Positions 29,272 through 39,110 are shown, counted from the first letter of the stretch. The stretch: 64,000 nt of DNA from HyVt-477 sp965224605 (GCA_965224605.1 CBDCZP010000010.1:1-64000); one strand, 5' to 3'. Numbers and translations are program-made. The notes: a model not told the origin generated them from the sequence alone.

Positions 29272-30123
29272 TCAGGAATTTTTTTGTAAAAAAGCTTCAC
29301 CCATCTGCACAGAAACTCCTGAGTCGGCTGATTTGCACCATTTGAAATCAGCCGACTCCATCAACCACACGATGGTTGATCCCATATTAAAGCGTCCCAT
29401 TTCCTGGCCTTTTTTGAGTATTACCTCACCATTGGCATAAGTTTTTGTTGTTACCGATTTTCCTGTCGGTGGTGTGATTAAACCATCCCAAACGGTTTCA
29501 ATAGCAGCAACATTAATCGCTCCCACCAATACCATCGCCATGCGTCCATATTCGGTATCAAACAATGCGGCTACCCGTTCATTGCGGGCAAACAAACCGG
29601 GAATAGTATTAACCGTAAAAGGAGCAACGCTAAACAGTCGCCCAGGTATATAAATTTGATGAGTAAGAGTAGCATCGCAAGGCATATGTATGCGGTGGTA
29701 GTCGCGGGGTGATAAATAGAGGGTATTAAAAATCCCCTGTTTGAAAGGCGCACTTAAATGCTCATCCCCACCTAATAATGTGGTTGTAGAATAACGATGA
29801 TTTTTCGCCTGATAAATTTCACCTTCAGTAATGGATTGAGCCTGACTGATAGTGCCATCTACTGGACAACAAAGAGTATTAGGAGCTGAGTCAATGGGAC
29901 GAGCGCCTTCTTTTAATTCACGCGTAAAGAATTCATTAAAGGTTTTGAACTGCGTAATATCATCAACTTTAGCTTCGCTTAGATCAACTAAAAACACCTT
30001 GGAAAACTTTTCTATAGCCGTTTGTACCCAAGCAGACTCAATGCGCGTTAAACGGTATATAATACGCGACACCCAGTGGTGAGGAATAAGGTAAAAAGGG
30101 TAAGCCTTAAGGTAATCCTTCAT
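29272..30123 (-). CDS. psd: Phosphatidylserine decarboxylase proenzyme
   Basis: Makes phosphatidylethanolamine from phosphatidylserine at the inner membrane. 283 residues, normal for the proteobacterial form. FKTFNEFFTRELKEGARPI and CPVDGTISQ are diagnostic. The self-cleavage site that creates the pyruvoyl group is Gly248-Ser249 in NMGSTIVWL, a slight variant of the usual LGST. PRDYHRIHMPCD holds the catalytic His. It is a single gene, divergent from prmB with a 92-bp shared promoter region. Confidence 0.97.
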   Translation of the reverse strand: MKDYLKAYPFYLIPHHWVSRIIYRLTRIESAWVQTAIEKFSKVFLVDLSEAKVDDITQFKTFNEFFTRELKEGARPIDSAPNTLCCPVDGTISQAQSITEGEIYQAKNHRYSTTTLLGGDEHLSAPFKQGIFNTLYLSPRDYHRIHMPCDATLTHQIYIPGRLFSVAPFTVNTIPGLFARNERVAALFDTEYGRMAMVLVGAINVAAIETVWDGLITPPTGKSVTTKTYANGEVILKKGQEMGRFNMGSTIVWLMESADFKWCKSADSGVSVQMGEAFLQKNS

Positions 30124-30215
30124 CGTTGTCCTGTGATAGCTGTAATGAGATCATCATACGAGATAATGTTATCTAATTACAGTCATTAGAACTTACTAAA
30201 ATAAAGAAATACAAA

Positions 30216-31097
30216 ATGTATCATCTACAAACACTAAAAGATTATATGCGCTGGGGAGCCAGTCAATTTATGCAAGCCGAATTACATTTCGGGCATGGTA
30301 TGTCCACTGCTCTTGATGAAGCGGTTTATCTTGTTCTGCGTAGTTTGCATCTACCCGTAGATACGCCAGAAGTTTATTGGGACGGGAGATTAACGGATGA
30401 AGAGAAGCAAACGATAGCAGCGATTATCAGAAAACGCATCGAAACTAAAAAACCTGCGGCCTATATCATGAACGAAGGCTGGTTTTCGGGACTGCCTTTT
30501 TATATCAATGAAAGTGTATTAGTGCCTCGTTCGCCTATTGCAGAAATGGTTGTGCAACAATTTAGCCCTTGGGTCGACTCTAACAACATTCACTCTGTTC
30601 TTGATTTGTGTACAGGTAGTGGTTGTATTGGTATTGCCTGTGCCTATGCTTTCCCGCAAGCACATATTGATATAACAGACATCTCAAGTGAAGCGTTAGA
30701 AGTAGCCATGATCAATATTGATCGACACGATGTATCATCCCGTGTTGATGCCATTTACTCTGATCTGTTTGAAGCATTGCAAGGTAAAAAATATGACTTG
30801 ATCGTAAGCAACCCACCCTATGTTGATGCAGAAGACATGGCGGCATTGAGTGAAGAATTTAAACATGAACCAGAGCTGGCATTGGCTTCAGGAACGGATG
30901 GGCTGGATATTACACGTCGCATACTAGCAGCGGCCACTCATTACCTTAACCCGCAAGGTGTGCTGGTTGTTGAAGTCGGGAATAGCCAATATAACCTGCA
31001 AGAGCTAATGCCCGATGTACCTTTTCAGTGGATAGAGTTTGAAAACGGTGGTGATGGCGTATTTTTATTAACGGCAGAACAGTTAAGGAACCTCTGA
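30216..31097 (+). CDS. prmB: Ribosomal protein uL3 glutamine methyltransferase
   Basis: 293 residues. N5-glutamine methyltransferase with the NPPY motif in LIVSNPPYVDAEDM and the SAM-binding block VLDLCTGSGCIGIACAY. The word VLVPRSPIAEMV separates PrmB from PrmC and HemK. It methylates a Gln of ribosomal protein L3. It lies 153 bp upstream of recA on the same strand. Confidence 0.94.
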   Translation: MYHLQTLKDYMRWGASQFMQAELHFGHGMSTALDEAVYLVLRSLHLPVDTPEVYWDGRLTDEEKQTIAAIIRKRIETKKPAAYIMNEGWFSGLPFYINESVLVPRSPIAEMVVQQFSPWVDSNNIHSVLDLCTGSGCIGIACAYAFPQAHIDITDISSEALEVAMINIDRHDVSSRVDAIYSDLFEALQGKKYDLIVSNPPYVDAEDMAALSEEFKHEPELALASGTDGLDITRRILAAATHYLNPQGVLVVEVGNSQYNLQELMPDVPFQWIEFENGGDGVFLLTAEQLRNL

Positions 31098-31250
31098 CAA
31101 AGTCAGCAGTTCGTATTCTCATGATTAAAGTCTCTACATCATAAAATTATGTGTCTCTATCCCTTAAGTATGAAATAATCCACCTTTTACCCTTAAACCC
31201 TTATATCCTCGAATATCAATTACGGATTTAATTAATCACTAGGAGTCTCT

Positions 31251-32291
31251 GTGGACGAAAATAGGAAAAAAGCATTAGCTTCTGCGCTTGGGCAGATTGA
31301 ACGTCAATTTGGAAAGGGCGCAGTCATGCGTTTAGGTGATTCCACAGCCCTGCGTGATATTGATATTATTTCAACAGGTTCCTTGAATATTGATATTGCA
31401 TTAGGCATAGGCGGTTTACCTAAAGGACGTGTAGTTGAAATATATGGACCGGAATCATCAGGTAAAACCACGTTAACACTTCACGTGATTGCAGAATGCC
31501 AGAAACACGGTGGCACGGCAGCTTTTGTGGATGCCGAACATGCTCTAGATCCAAACTATGCGGCCAAGCTGGGAGTTGATATAGATAATCTACTGATTTC
31601 TCAACCAGATACTGGTGAGCAAGCATTAGAAATTACCGATATGCTGGTACGTTCCGGTGCCGTTGATATTGTGGTCATAGACTCTGTTGCCGCGCTGACT
31701 CCAAAGGCTGAAATTGAAGGCGATATGGGTGATTCCCATATGGGTTTACAAGCTCGCTTGATGTCACAAGCTTTGCGTAAGCTGACCGGAAATATCAAAC
31801 GCTCTAATACCATGGTAGTTTTCATCAACCAGATACGGATGAAAATTGGTGTTATGTTTGGCAGCCCAGAAACTACCACAGGTGGTAATGCATTAAAGTT
31901 CTATGCTTCTGTGCGTCTTGATATTCGCCGTATCGGTGCTATCAAGAAAGGCGATGAAGTTATTGGTAATAGCACCCGCGTTAAAGTGGTTAAAAACAAA
32001 GTAGCACCGCCGTTCAAACAGGCTGAATTTGAAATTCTTTATGGTGAAGGTATTTCGCGCGAAGGTGAATTAATTGAATTAGGCGTTGAGTTGGGTCTGG
32101 TTAAAAAAGCAGGCTCCTGGTATAGCTACAAAGATGAAAAAATCGGCCAAGGTAAAGACAATGTACGTGGTTTCTTAAAAGAGAATCCAGCTATTGCTGA
32201 GGAAATTGAGAAGGCAGTACGCGATCATTATTTGTCTAAGGATGAAGTCGAAGAAGAACAGGAACAGGAAGTACCTTCAAAAGACGATTGA
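31251..32291 (+). CDS. recA: RecA recombinase
   Basis: 346 residues with a GTG start, 4 bp after an AGGAG site. Walker A is GPESSGKTT (about residues 66-74). VDAEHALDP, the DNA-binding loop region GVMFGSPETTTGGNALKFYA and the acidic C-terminal tail (EVEEEQEQE) are all present. It catalyses strand exchange and LexA cleavage. No CTG-N10-CAG LexA box is visible in the 153 bp upstream, which is unusual for recA. recX follows. Confidence 0.98.
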   Translation: MDENRKKALASALGQIERQFGKGAVMRLGDSTALRDIDIISTGSLNIDIALGIGGLPKGRVVEIYGPESSGKTTLTLHVIAECQKHGGTAAFVDAEHALDPNYAAKLGVDIDNLLISQPDTGEQALEITDMLVRSGAVDIVVIDSVAALTPKAEIEGDMGDSHMGLQARLMSQALRKLTGNIKRSNTMVVFINQIRMKIGVMFGSPETTTGGNALKFYASVRLDIRRIGAIKKGDEVIGNSTRVKVVKNKVAPPFKQAEFEILYGEGISREGELIELGVELGLVKKAGSWYSYKDEKIGQGKDNVRGFLKENPAIAEEIEKAVRDHYLSKDEVEEEQEQEVPSKDD

Positions 32292-32316
32292 GGTTGAATG
32301 GCTAGTTAAGTAATTG

Positions 32317-32766
32317 ATGAAACCTAAATATGAAAGAAAGTGTATTGATACCGTCTATGCCTTATTAGCTAGACGGGAACACTCTCGTTTGGAAATGGTT
32401 AGAAAACTACGTCAACGAGAATGGTGTGATGACGCAGAAATTGATAACTTGCTGGACAGATTTGAGTCAAAAGATTTATTAAGTAATGATCGATATACAG
32501 AAATGAGTATTCGTTCTGGTTTGCAGCGTGGATATGGTCGCTTAAAAATCATCAGCAAATTACGTGGAAACGGAATCACCAATGAATTAATTAATCGTTA
32601 TCTGGATAAAACGGATATTGATTGGTATGCGCATATCCATGAGGTTCGATTGAAAAAATGTGGTGAACAATTGCCAGGGGACATTGCTGAACGCGCTAAG
32701 CTGCAACGCTTTCTAGCTAGCCGTGGATTCGATACAGGACTCATTCATCAAGAATTAAATAATTAA
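32317..32766 (+). CDS. recX: Regulatory protein RecX
   Basis: 149 residues from the ATG at 32317; a TTG directly before it (32314) is also possible. Three RecX-type three-helix repeats are visible, with LLARREHSRLEMVRKLRQR, LLSNDRYTEMSIRSGLQRGYG and LQRFLASRGF. RecX inhibits RecA filament growth. It sits 25 bp downstream of recA, the usual place. IS copy 2 lies just downstream, between recX and alaS. Confidence 0.93.
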   Translation: MKPKYERKCIDTVYALLARREHSRLEMVRKLRQREWCDDAEIDNLLDRFESKDLLSNDRYTEMSIRSGLQRGYGRLKIISKLRGNGITNELINRYLDKTDIDWYAHIHEVRLKKCGEQLPGDIAERAKLQRFLASRGFDTGLIHQELNN

Positions 32767-32786
32767 GGAAATTGATCAAGTCACCT

Positions 32787-32810
32787 TTTCTGGAGGTGAG
32801 CCTTCAGAAG
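32787..32810 (+). repeat. Diverged fragment of the dispersed intergenic repeat, copy 3
   Basis: TTTTCTGGAGGTGAGCCTTC matches the start of the repeats at 15851 and 44634 with one mismatch, then diverges. It lies just after recX and is followed by a small CACCCTT/AAGGGTG hairpin near 32834-32849. Confidence 0.55.
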
Positions 32811-32864
32811 CTGTGCAAGTATTGTATTAACCTCACCCTTGAAGGGTGGTCTAAAAGAAATAAT

Positions 32865-32871
32865 TGTAGGT
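32865..32871 (+). repeat. Left stub of the REP-like hairpin interrupted by IS copy 2
   Basis: TGTAGGT, the same 7 bases as at 22102-22108, precedes the element. The hairpin resumes at 34277. Confidence 0.75.
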
Positions 32872-32959
32872 TGATGAAATGGTCTCCTCCCCCTACATCG
32901 GCATCACGTGCCATAATTGAGAAGTAAAAAATTCAATTAAAAGAGAAAGGAAACCACAG

Positions 32960-33970
32960 ATGAATAATACCGTTATAGGCTTAGACATAGCAAAACAGAT
33001 TTTCCACCTTGTGCAACTGAATAAGTTTGGCAAGATAGAACTTAAGAAAAAACTACGGAGAGCGCAACTACTCAAGTTTTTTGCCAACCACCCCCATAGC
33101 ACCATTGCGATGGAATCATGTGCAAGCTCCCAACATTGGGCGCGTGAGTTTGAAAAGCTTGGGCATACGGTTATTCTGTTACCCGCGCAACATGTAAAGG
33201 CATTTGTTCGAGGCAACAAAAATGATTACAACGATGCACTGGCCATAGCCGAGGCGAGTCGTTTTGGAGAAATCAGACCGGTTGCCATCAAAACAGTGGA
33301 GCAGCAAAGTATTCAAGCCATCCATCGCTTACGTAAGGGAGCTGTGGGTGATAGAACCGCCCTTTGCAACCAGGTTCGTGGTTTACTTAGCGAGTTCGGT
33401 ATCATCATAAACCAAGGAATATCCCCCTTACGAAAGAGTATTCCACAGATACTTGAGGAGGGTGAAAATGGATTGGATGCCATGTTTCGTCAAGCCCTTG
33501 ATCTGAAATATACTCAGTTATGCGATCTTGATGGCCTGATTGACGACTTGAATAAAATGATCAAAGATCATGTTGAAATTCAACTATTACAATCGATACC
33601 CGGTTATGGTCCCGTTATATCGAGCAACTACTACAGCGTCATCGGAGATGGCAAAGCCTTTAGAAATGGGCGAGGCGTATCCGCATCACTGGGAATAGTA
33701 CCTGGCCAGCATAGCAGTGGAGGAAAGCAGAACCTGTTAGGCATAAGTAAACGAGGAGACAAATACCTGCGATCACTCTTGATACACGGAGCCCGCTCTA
33801 TCGTCAGGTTGGCCGCAGATAAAGATGACGAGTTAAGCCGTTGGGTCACTCGACTGGTTAAGCGACGCGGGAAAAATAAGGCTACGGTAGCCCTTGCCAA
33901 TAAACTAGCAAGAATTGGCTGGGCGGTACTTACAACAGGTAAACCTTATGAGGCTAATTATGGCGTATAA
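32960..33970 (+). CDS. IS110-family transposase (DEDD recombinase), copy 2
   Basis: 336 residues, the same protein as copy 1 but lacking VYAK in the helical linker (MIKDHVEIQ instead of MIKVYAKDHVEIQ). The missing 12 bp are flanked in copy 1 by a CAAAG direct repeat, consistent with a slippage deletion. The DEDD residues and the C-terminal serine motif are intact. Loss of one helical turn in the linker may or may not affect activity. Confidence 0.95.
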   Translation: MNNTVIGLDIAKQIFHLVQLNKFGKIELKKKLRRAQLLKFFANHPHSTIAMESCASSQHWAREFEKLGHTVILLPAQHVKAFVRGNKNDYNDALAIAEASRFGEIRPVAIKTVEQQSIQAIHRLRKGAVGDRTALCNQVRGLLSEFGIIINQGISPLRKSIPQILEEGENGLDAMFRQALDLKYTQLCDLDGLIDDLNKMIKDHVEIQLLQSIPGYGPVISSNYYSVIGDGKAFRNGRGVSASLGIVPGQHSSGGKQNLLGISKRGDKYLRSLLIHGARSIVRLAADKDDELSRWVTRLVKRRGKNKATVALANKLARIGWAVLTTGKPYEANYGV

Positions 33971-34276
33971 CTAAGAATCAGCCTGATAAATATTAAATGA
34001 TAACCCACTCTAAATGAGTGAAACGACAAACGAGTAACCCACCTGATTTGCGAGAGACTAAACGACTGATGACACAATAGGTAAGACCGACATACTGAAA
34101 ACCTGACTAATCCGAAGAACATAAAAGTTCGATAGGTCGATAAGGACGGTATGTGCAGACTTCATCAAGGCTCAAAGGTTTATACATACCTTTACAGAGA
34201 AGCCGGATATACGGAAGCAAATCTATCCCTGTTAAATTGTTGATTAGTATCTTGCAATATTGGAGGAGACCATATA
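33971..34276 (+). ncRNA. Candidate bridge RNA region of IS copy 2
   Basis: The same 306-bp non-coding 3' part as in copy 1, with the target-like ATAGGTCGATAAGG at 34132-34145. Its complete conservation between copies fits a functional RNA but also recent transposition. Confidence 0.5.
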
Positions 34277-34354
34277 CGGATAAGGAACGCCATCCGACAA
34301 ATTACTGAATTGACGGTTCTCTGTCGTATGGCGCTATCGCTTATACGACCTACA
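34277..34354 (+). repeat. Right part of the REP-like hairpin (interrupted by IS copy 2)
   Basis: CGGATAAGGAACGCCATCCG, a loop, then the complementary arm ending in CGCTTATACGACCTACA. The loop and several arm positions differ from the hairpin at copy 1, so the two hairpins are separate older repeats and not one duplicated locus. Confidence 0.8.
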
Positions 34355-34456
34355 ATTTATCTTTGCGAAGTGGGATTGAGGCAGCTTTTATGAATGCTTG
34401 CACAGTATTATCCGAGAAACTTGTTCAGAGTCTTAACGCTTTACATGAGTAATTAA

Positions 34457-37066
34457 ATGACAATACAGAACAAAAATAGTAGCGCTGATATCCGTCAGCA
34501 ATTTCTTGGCTTCTTCCAAGACAAAGGTCACGAGATTGTTAAGTCCAGTTCTTTAGTGCCTGGAAATGACCCGACGTTATTATTTACCAATGCAGGTATG
34601 GTGCAGTTTAAAGACGTATTTCTGGGTGAAGATCAGCGTTCTTATCAGCGAGCTACTTCTTCACAACGTTGCGTTCGGGCTGGCGGCAAGCATAATGATC
34701 TGGAAAATGTAGGTTATACCGCCAGACACCATACCTTCTTTGAAATGCTCGGTAATTTCAGTTTTGGTGATTATTTTAAAGAAGATGCTATTAAATACGC
34801 ATGGGTGTTTCTGACAGAAGTAATAGGTCTGCCTGCCGAAAAACTATGGGTTACGGTCTTTGATGAGGATGATGAAGCGGCTGATATTTGGTTAAACACT
34901 ATAGGGGTTGAGCCAGATCGTCTAAGCCGTATTGGTGCAAAAGATAATTTCTGGCAAATGGGTGATACGGGCCCTTGCGGCCCTTGTACGGAAATCTTTT
35001 ATGACCACGGTGAAGATATCTTTGGTGGCCCTCCTGGAACGCCTGATGAAGATGGTGATCGTTATATTGAGATTTGGAATCTGGTCTTCATGCAATATGA
35101 CCGTTCTAAAGATGGGACTTTAAACCCACTTCCGAAGCCTTCGGTTGATACTGGAATGGGGCTTGAGCGATTGGCTGCCATTATGCAGGGTGTGCATAGC
35201 AATTATGAAATAGATATCTTCCAGAATCTTATTAAAGTAGCGGCAGAACTAACCAACACAGATGATCTTGAAAATAAGTCTCTGCGTGTAATAGCAGATC
35301 ATATACGATCTTGTGCATTTTTAATTGTTGATGGCGTGTTGCCTTCCAATGAGGGTAGGGGCTATGTACTTAGGCGTATTATCCGTCGAGCTGCTCGCCA
35401 TGCACATAAACTGGGGCAGACAGATCCCTTCTTTTACCGCTTGGTCGAGCAATTAGTAACCGAGATGGGAGAAGCTTATCCTGAATTAGTCAAAGCTCAA
35501 GAGTCTGTTGCTATTGCTTTATTAAAAGAAGAAAAACGGTTTGCTGAAACACTAGATAATGGCATGAAAGTGCTTAATGAAAGTTTGTCTGAAATGTCAG
35601 GGGACACTATTAGTGGTGAGCTGGTGTTTAAGCTATACGATACCTTCGGTTTCCCCGTTGATTTAACCGCTGATATTGCACGTGAACGTGATTTAAGAGT
35701 GGATCACGATGGCTTTGAGAAGGCTATGAACGCGCAACGGGAACGCGCCAGAAGTGCAGGTAAATTTGCTGTGGATTACGGCGAAAAACTTGATCTGCAA
35801 GGTTCGACTGAATTTACCGGTTATGAGCTTTTAGATGATAAAGTCGTCCTCAGTCAACTATTTTTAGGTAGCGAAAAGGTCGACAAGCTATCGGTTGGAG
35901 ACAAGGGACAATTGATTCTGGATAGTTCGCCATTTTATGCTGAGTCGGGGGGGCAAGTAGGTGATAAAGGGATTATCACTAGTCATTCTGCTGAGTTTGT
36001 TGTTGCCGATACACAAAAACAAGGAGATGTTTTTGTCCATCAGGGTGAAGTGGTCAAAGGACAGTTAAAACAAGGTGATATCGTTTCTGCACAAGTAGAT
36101 GCAGAGCATAGACAACGTGTCGTGTTGAATCATTCAGCTACCCACCTAATGCATGCCGCACTTAGAGCTGTGTTAGGTGATCATGTGACTCAGAAAGGAT
36201 CATTAGTAAATGCAGAGCGTCTGCGTTTCGATTTCTCTCATACAGAACCCATAACAGCCAAACAAATAACCAGCGTTGAATCTATCGTGAATGCTCAAAT
36301 ACGCGACAATGCATCGGCTCAAGCCGAAGTGATGAGCATGGACGATGCCATGAATGCAGGCGCTATGGCTTTATTTGGTGAGAAATACGGCGATAATGTG
36401 AGAGTTGTTAATATTGGCTTTTCTACTGAATTATGTGGTGGTGTACATGTAGGACGAGCGGGCGACATTGGTTTATTTAAGATTGTCTCAGAAAGTGGTG
36501 TGGCCTCAGGTGTTCGGCGTATTGAAGCCGTTACTGGTAATGGTGCGCTGGACTGGATTGAACAACAGCGTCAGCAATTGGATAGCATTGCACAACTTGT
36601 TAAGGCTAGTTCTGCGAATATTGAAGAAAAAGTCTCAGCACTGTTAGATAAGAATAAGGCACTAGAGAAGCAGTTAACTGCCATGAAATCTACTTTAGCT
36701 TCACAAGCAGGGTCAGATCTATCTTCGGAAGCTGTTGATGTTAATGGCGTCAAAGTTCTTGCGAAAGTACTGGAATCTGCTGATGTGAAAATGATGCGTG
36801 AAACCATTGATCAATTGAAGAATAAGCTAGGTGCAAGTGTGGTGGTATTAGCATCCGTTGATGGCAGTAAAATCACCATGATCTCTGGAGTTACCAAAGC
36901 TGAAACGGCTAAACTTAAAGCGGGTGAGTTAATTAACTTTGTAGCAGGTCAAGTTGGCGGTAAAGGTGGTGGACGTCCTGATATGGCACAAGCAGGTGGT
37001 AATCAGCCAGAGAACCTTGATGTAGCGCTCAATTCAGTTAAAGACTGGGTTGCAGAAAGGGTTTAG
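34457..37066 (+). CDS. alaS: Alanyl-tRNA synthetase
   Basis: 869 residues, normal length. The class II core is N-terminal (IRQQFLGFFQDKGHEIV, LFTNAGMVQFKDVFLG). The editing domain has NHSATHLMHAALR, with the zinc-binding His residues, and ELCGGVHV. The C-terminal DHHA1 domain ends in GKGGGRPDMAQAGG. It charges tRNA-Ala in the cytoplasm. It heads the conserved alaS-lysC-csrA-tRNA-Ser block. IS copy 2 lies about 180 bp upstream, so its promoter region may be altered. Confidence 0.98.
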   Translation: MTIQNKNSSADIRQQFLGFFQDKGHEIVKSSSLVPGNDPTLLFTNAGMVQFKDVFLGEDQRSYQRATSSQRCVRAGGKHNDLENVGYTARHHTFFEMLGNFSFGDYFKEDAIKYAWVFLTEVIGLPAEKLWVTVFDEDDEAADIWLNTIGVEPDRLSRIGAKDNFWQMGDTGPCGPCTEIFYDHGEDIFGGPPGTPDEDGDRYIEIWNLVFMQYDRSKDGTLNPLPKPSVDTGMGLERLAAIMQGVHSNYEIDIFQNLIKVAAELTNTDDLENKSLRVIADHIRSCAFLIVDGVLPSNEGRGYVLRRIIRRAARHAHKLGQTDPFFYRLVEQLVTEMGEAYPELVKAQESVAIALLKEEKRFAETLDNGMKVLNESLSEMSGDTISGELVFKLYDTFGFPVDLTADIARERDLRVDHDGFEKAMNAQRERARSAGKFAVDYGEKLDLQGSTEFTGYELLDDKVVLSQLFLGSEKVDKLSVGDKGQLILDSSPFYAESGGQVGDKGIITSHSAEFVVADTQKQGDVFVHQGEVVKGQLKQGDIVSAQVDAEHRQRVVLNHSATHLMHAALRAVLGDHVTQKGSLVNAERLRFDFSHTEPITAKQITSVESIVNAQIRDNASAQAEVMSMDDAMNAGAMALFGEKYGDNVRVVNIGFSTELCGGVHVGRAGDIGLFKIVSESGVASGVRRIEAVTGNGALDWIEQQRQQLDSIAQLVKASSANIEEKVSALLDKNKALEKQLTAMKSTLASQAGSDLSSEAVDVNGVKVLAKVLESADVKMMRETIDQLKNKLGASVVVLASVDGSKITMISGVTKAETAKLKAGELINFVAGQVGGKGGGRPDMAQAGGNQPENLDVALNSVKDWVAERV

Positions 37067-37076
37067 GAGTTTAGCT

Positions 37077-38324
37077 ATGACTTTAACTAAAGCATCAACA
37101 AGCCCCATCATTGTGCAAAAGTATGGTGGCACGTCTGTTCGCTCACCCGAACGCATAAAAGCGGTTGCTGATCGTATTATTCGCTGGAAAGAAAAAGGCA
37201 ATGATGTCGTCGTCGTGGTCTCTGCAATGTCTGGTGAAACAAATCGCTTGCTCGAATTAATAAATGCAGTCAACCCCAAAGGCTCAGCAAGAGAACAGGA
37301 TGTGATTTTGTCGACAGGTGAGCAAGTTACGATAGGCTTACTTAGTCTGGCACTGGAAAGTAAGGGCTGTGTTGCTAAATCTTATACCGGAGCACAAGTC
37401 AAAGTATTGACGGATAATAGCTATAGCAAAGCACGGATCGTAGATATCGAAGATACAGCCATGCGTAAAGACCTTGATGATGGCAAAGTTATTATAGTCG
37501 CCGGTTTTCAGGGTGCAGATGCCGATGGCAATATCACTACCTTGGGGCGGGGTGGTTCTGATACAACGGCGGTGGCATTAGCAGTTGCATTAAAAGCAGA
37601 TGAATGTCAGATATACACAGACGTTGATGGTGTGTATACAACCGATCCTAGAGTGGTACCCAATGCTAGACATATTCCAAAACTGTCTCTAGAAGAAATG
37701 TTAGAAATGGCCAGTCAAGGCTCAAAGGTATTACAAATACGTGCGGTAGAGTTTGCCCATAAATACAATATGCCGATTCGTGTATTGTCCAGTTTTGATG
37801 AAAGTGAGCAGTGTAAAAGTACACTAGTCACTCGCGAGGAAGATATTATGGAAAAAGTGGTTGTTCGAGGCGTGGCGTTTAACCGCGATGAAGCGCAATT
37901 AACCGTTACCGGAGTACCGGATGAGCCTGGCATAGCTTTTAAAATATTAGGTTCTATCTCAGATGCTAATATTGAAGTGGATATGATTGTACAAAATGTT
38001 GGCTCAGATAATACAACCGACTTTACCTTTACTGTACATCGTAATGAATACGAAAAAGCTAAGGAGATTCTCTGTGCTACTGCTAAAGAGATGGGCGCAC
38101 GTACTTGTGAAGGTGATAACAAAATAGCTAAAGTTTCTATCGTGGGGGTTGGAATGCGTTCACATGCTGGAGTAGCGAGAGATATGTTTGAATATTTAGC
38201 TAATGAAGGGATTAATATCCGGATGATATCAACTTCTGAAATCAAGGTGTCTGTAGTTGTTGATGAAAAATATCTCGAACTAGCTGTTAGAAGTTTGCAC
38301 GAAGGGTTTGGGCTAGACACTTAA
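37077..38324 (+). CDS. lysC: Aspartate kinase
   Basis: Phosphorylates aspartate, the first step to lysine, threonine and methionine. The start at 37077 is chosen because AGGAG lies 8 bp upstream; the frame extends back into alaS without a better site. 415 residues. The kinase domain begins IVQKYGGTSVRSPERIKAVA and has TLGRGGSDTTAVALAVAL near residue 170. Two C-terminal ACT domains follow (VTGVPDEPGIAFKILG and SIVGVGMRSHAGVARDMFEY), typical of the single-function, feedback-regulated enzyme. It starts 10 bp after alaS and is likely co-transcribed. Confidence 0.97.
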   Translation: MTLTKASTSPIIVQKYGGTSVRSPERIKAVADRIIRWKEKGNDVVVVVSAMSGETNRLLELINAVNPKGSAREQDVILSTGEQVTIGLLSLALESKGCVAKSYTGAQVKVLTDNSYSKARIVDIEDTAMRKDLDDGKVIIVAGFQGADADGNITTLGRGGSDTTAVALAVALKADECQIYTDVDGVYTTDPRVVPNARHIPKLSLEEMLEMASQGSKVLQIRAVEFAHKYNMPIRVLSSFDESEQCKSTLVTREEDIMEKVVVRGVAFNRDEAQLTVTGVPDEPGIAFKILGSISDANIEVDMIVQNVGSDNTTDFTFTVHRNEYEKAKEILCATAKEMGARTCEGDNKIAKVSIVGVGMRSHAGVARDMFEYLANEGINIRMISTSEIKVSVVVDEKYLELAVRSLHEGFGLDT

Positions 38325-38670
38325 TACATTTTAAGAGCTCTATTAGCGTTATAGCCCGGGCTTCCAACCTTCGACAGCTGAGCTCATAGCCGCGTCCTAG
38401 CCTATTATCTAGATTATTATCATGGGCTAATCAATAAACTTTGAGTACAAGTCGGAGTTGATCTCAGGATAGGCGGCTACAACTTACTGATTTGTGCAAT
38501 TACTATCCACTGTTAAGTAACCATTAAGTTATCATGTGGGATAGTGCTTGAAGGTTTTGTCTGTTATCTGCTTAAAATTACACATTCAGTCAAAATTTAA
38601 ACGGGGTAACACTTACATACATTGATTGTCATGTAGTGTTTGGACTTGAAAATATCATGGAGAGAATAGG
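38325..38670. other. 346-bp intergenic region upstream of csrA
   Basis: No open frame is supported here. A partial REP-like word (CCTTCGACAG) occurs near 38369. The csrA promoter probably lies in the last 150 bp, which are AT-rich. GGAGAG precedes the csrA ATG. Confidence 0.6.
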
Positions 38671-38871
38671 ATGTTAATTTTAACACGCAGAGTAGGCGAA
38701 GCACTGATGATTGGTGACGATATCAGCCTTACTGTATTGGGCGTTAAGGGCAATCAGGTACGCATAGGTATTGATGCACCTAAAGATGTTTCCGTCCACA
38801 GGGAAGAAATTTATAACAGAATAAAAAATGAAATGGCTGACTCTTCAGAAACTGAAGAAGTTGCAAATTAA
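38671..38871 (+). CDS. csrA: Carbon storage regulator CsrA
   Basis: 66-residue RNA-binding dimer that binds GGA motifs in mRNA leaders and controls translation. The sequence MLILTRRVGEALMIGDDISL and VRIGIDAPKDVSVHREEIY covers the five-strand core with the RNA-binding Arg44 region intact. The GGAGAG just before its own ATG could also be an autoregulatory CsrA site (inference). Its position between lysC and tRNA-Ser is the standard gammaproteobacterial order. Confidence 0.97.
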   Translation: MLILTRRVGEALMIGDDISLTVLGVKGNQVRIGIDAPKDVSVHREEIYNRIKNEMADSSETEEVAN

Positions 38872-38985
38872 GCCTTTACCTTCTTACAATCCGGTTGTAT
38901 CCTACCGATCTTGATTTTTGGGAAGAGATTCTCGTAGCTATTAACAAATAGCTTTAATCAATATACTATCAAAAACATAAAATCT

Positions 38986-39077
38986 GGAGAGGTGGCCGAG
39001 AGGCCGAAGGCGCTCCCCTGCTAAGGGAGTATGGGCTTTAACTCCCATCGAGGGTTCGAATCCCTCCCTCTCCGCCA
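38986..39077 (+). tRNA. tRNA-Ser (anticodon GCT)
   Basis: A 92-nt cloverleaf with a 7-bp acceptor stem GGAGAGG/CCTCTCC, a long variable arm (class II tRNA), anticodon GCT in CCTGCTAAG, a T-loop GGTTCGAATCC and encoded CCA. It reads AGC/AGU codons. Confidence 0.97.
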
Positions 39078-39110
39078 AATTCAACGTTCTGTGAAATTAT
39101 CATAACGTCC

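Larger units (their letters stand above)
32872..34276 (+). mobile_element. IS110-family (IS1111-like) insertion sequence, copy 2
   Basis: A 1405-bp element, nearly identical to copy 1 and in the same orientation. The only differences noticed are a 12-bp in-frame deletion in the transposase and one substitution (Val to Ile). The subterminal pair GGTCTCCTCC / GGAGGAGACC is present. It is inserted at the same position of the same REP-like hairpin type, between recX and alaS. Confidence 0.88.
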
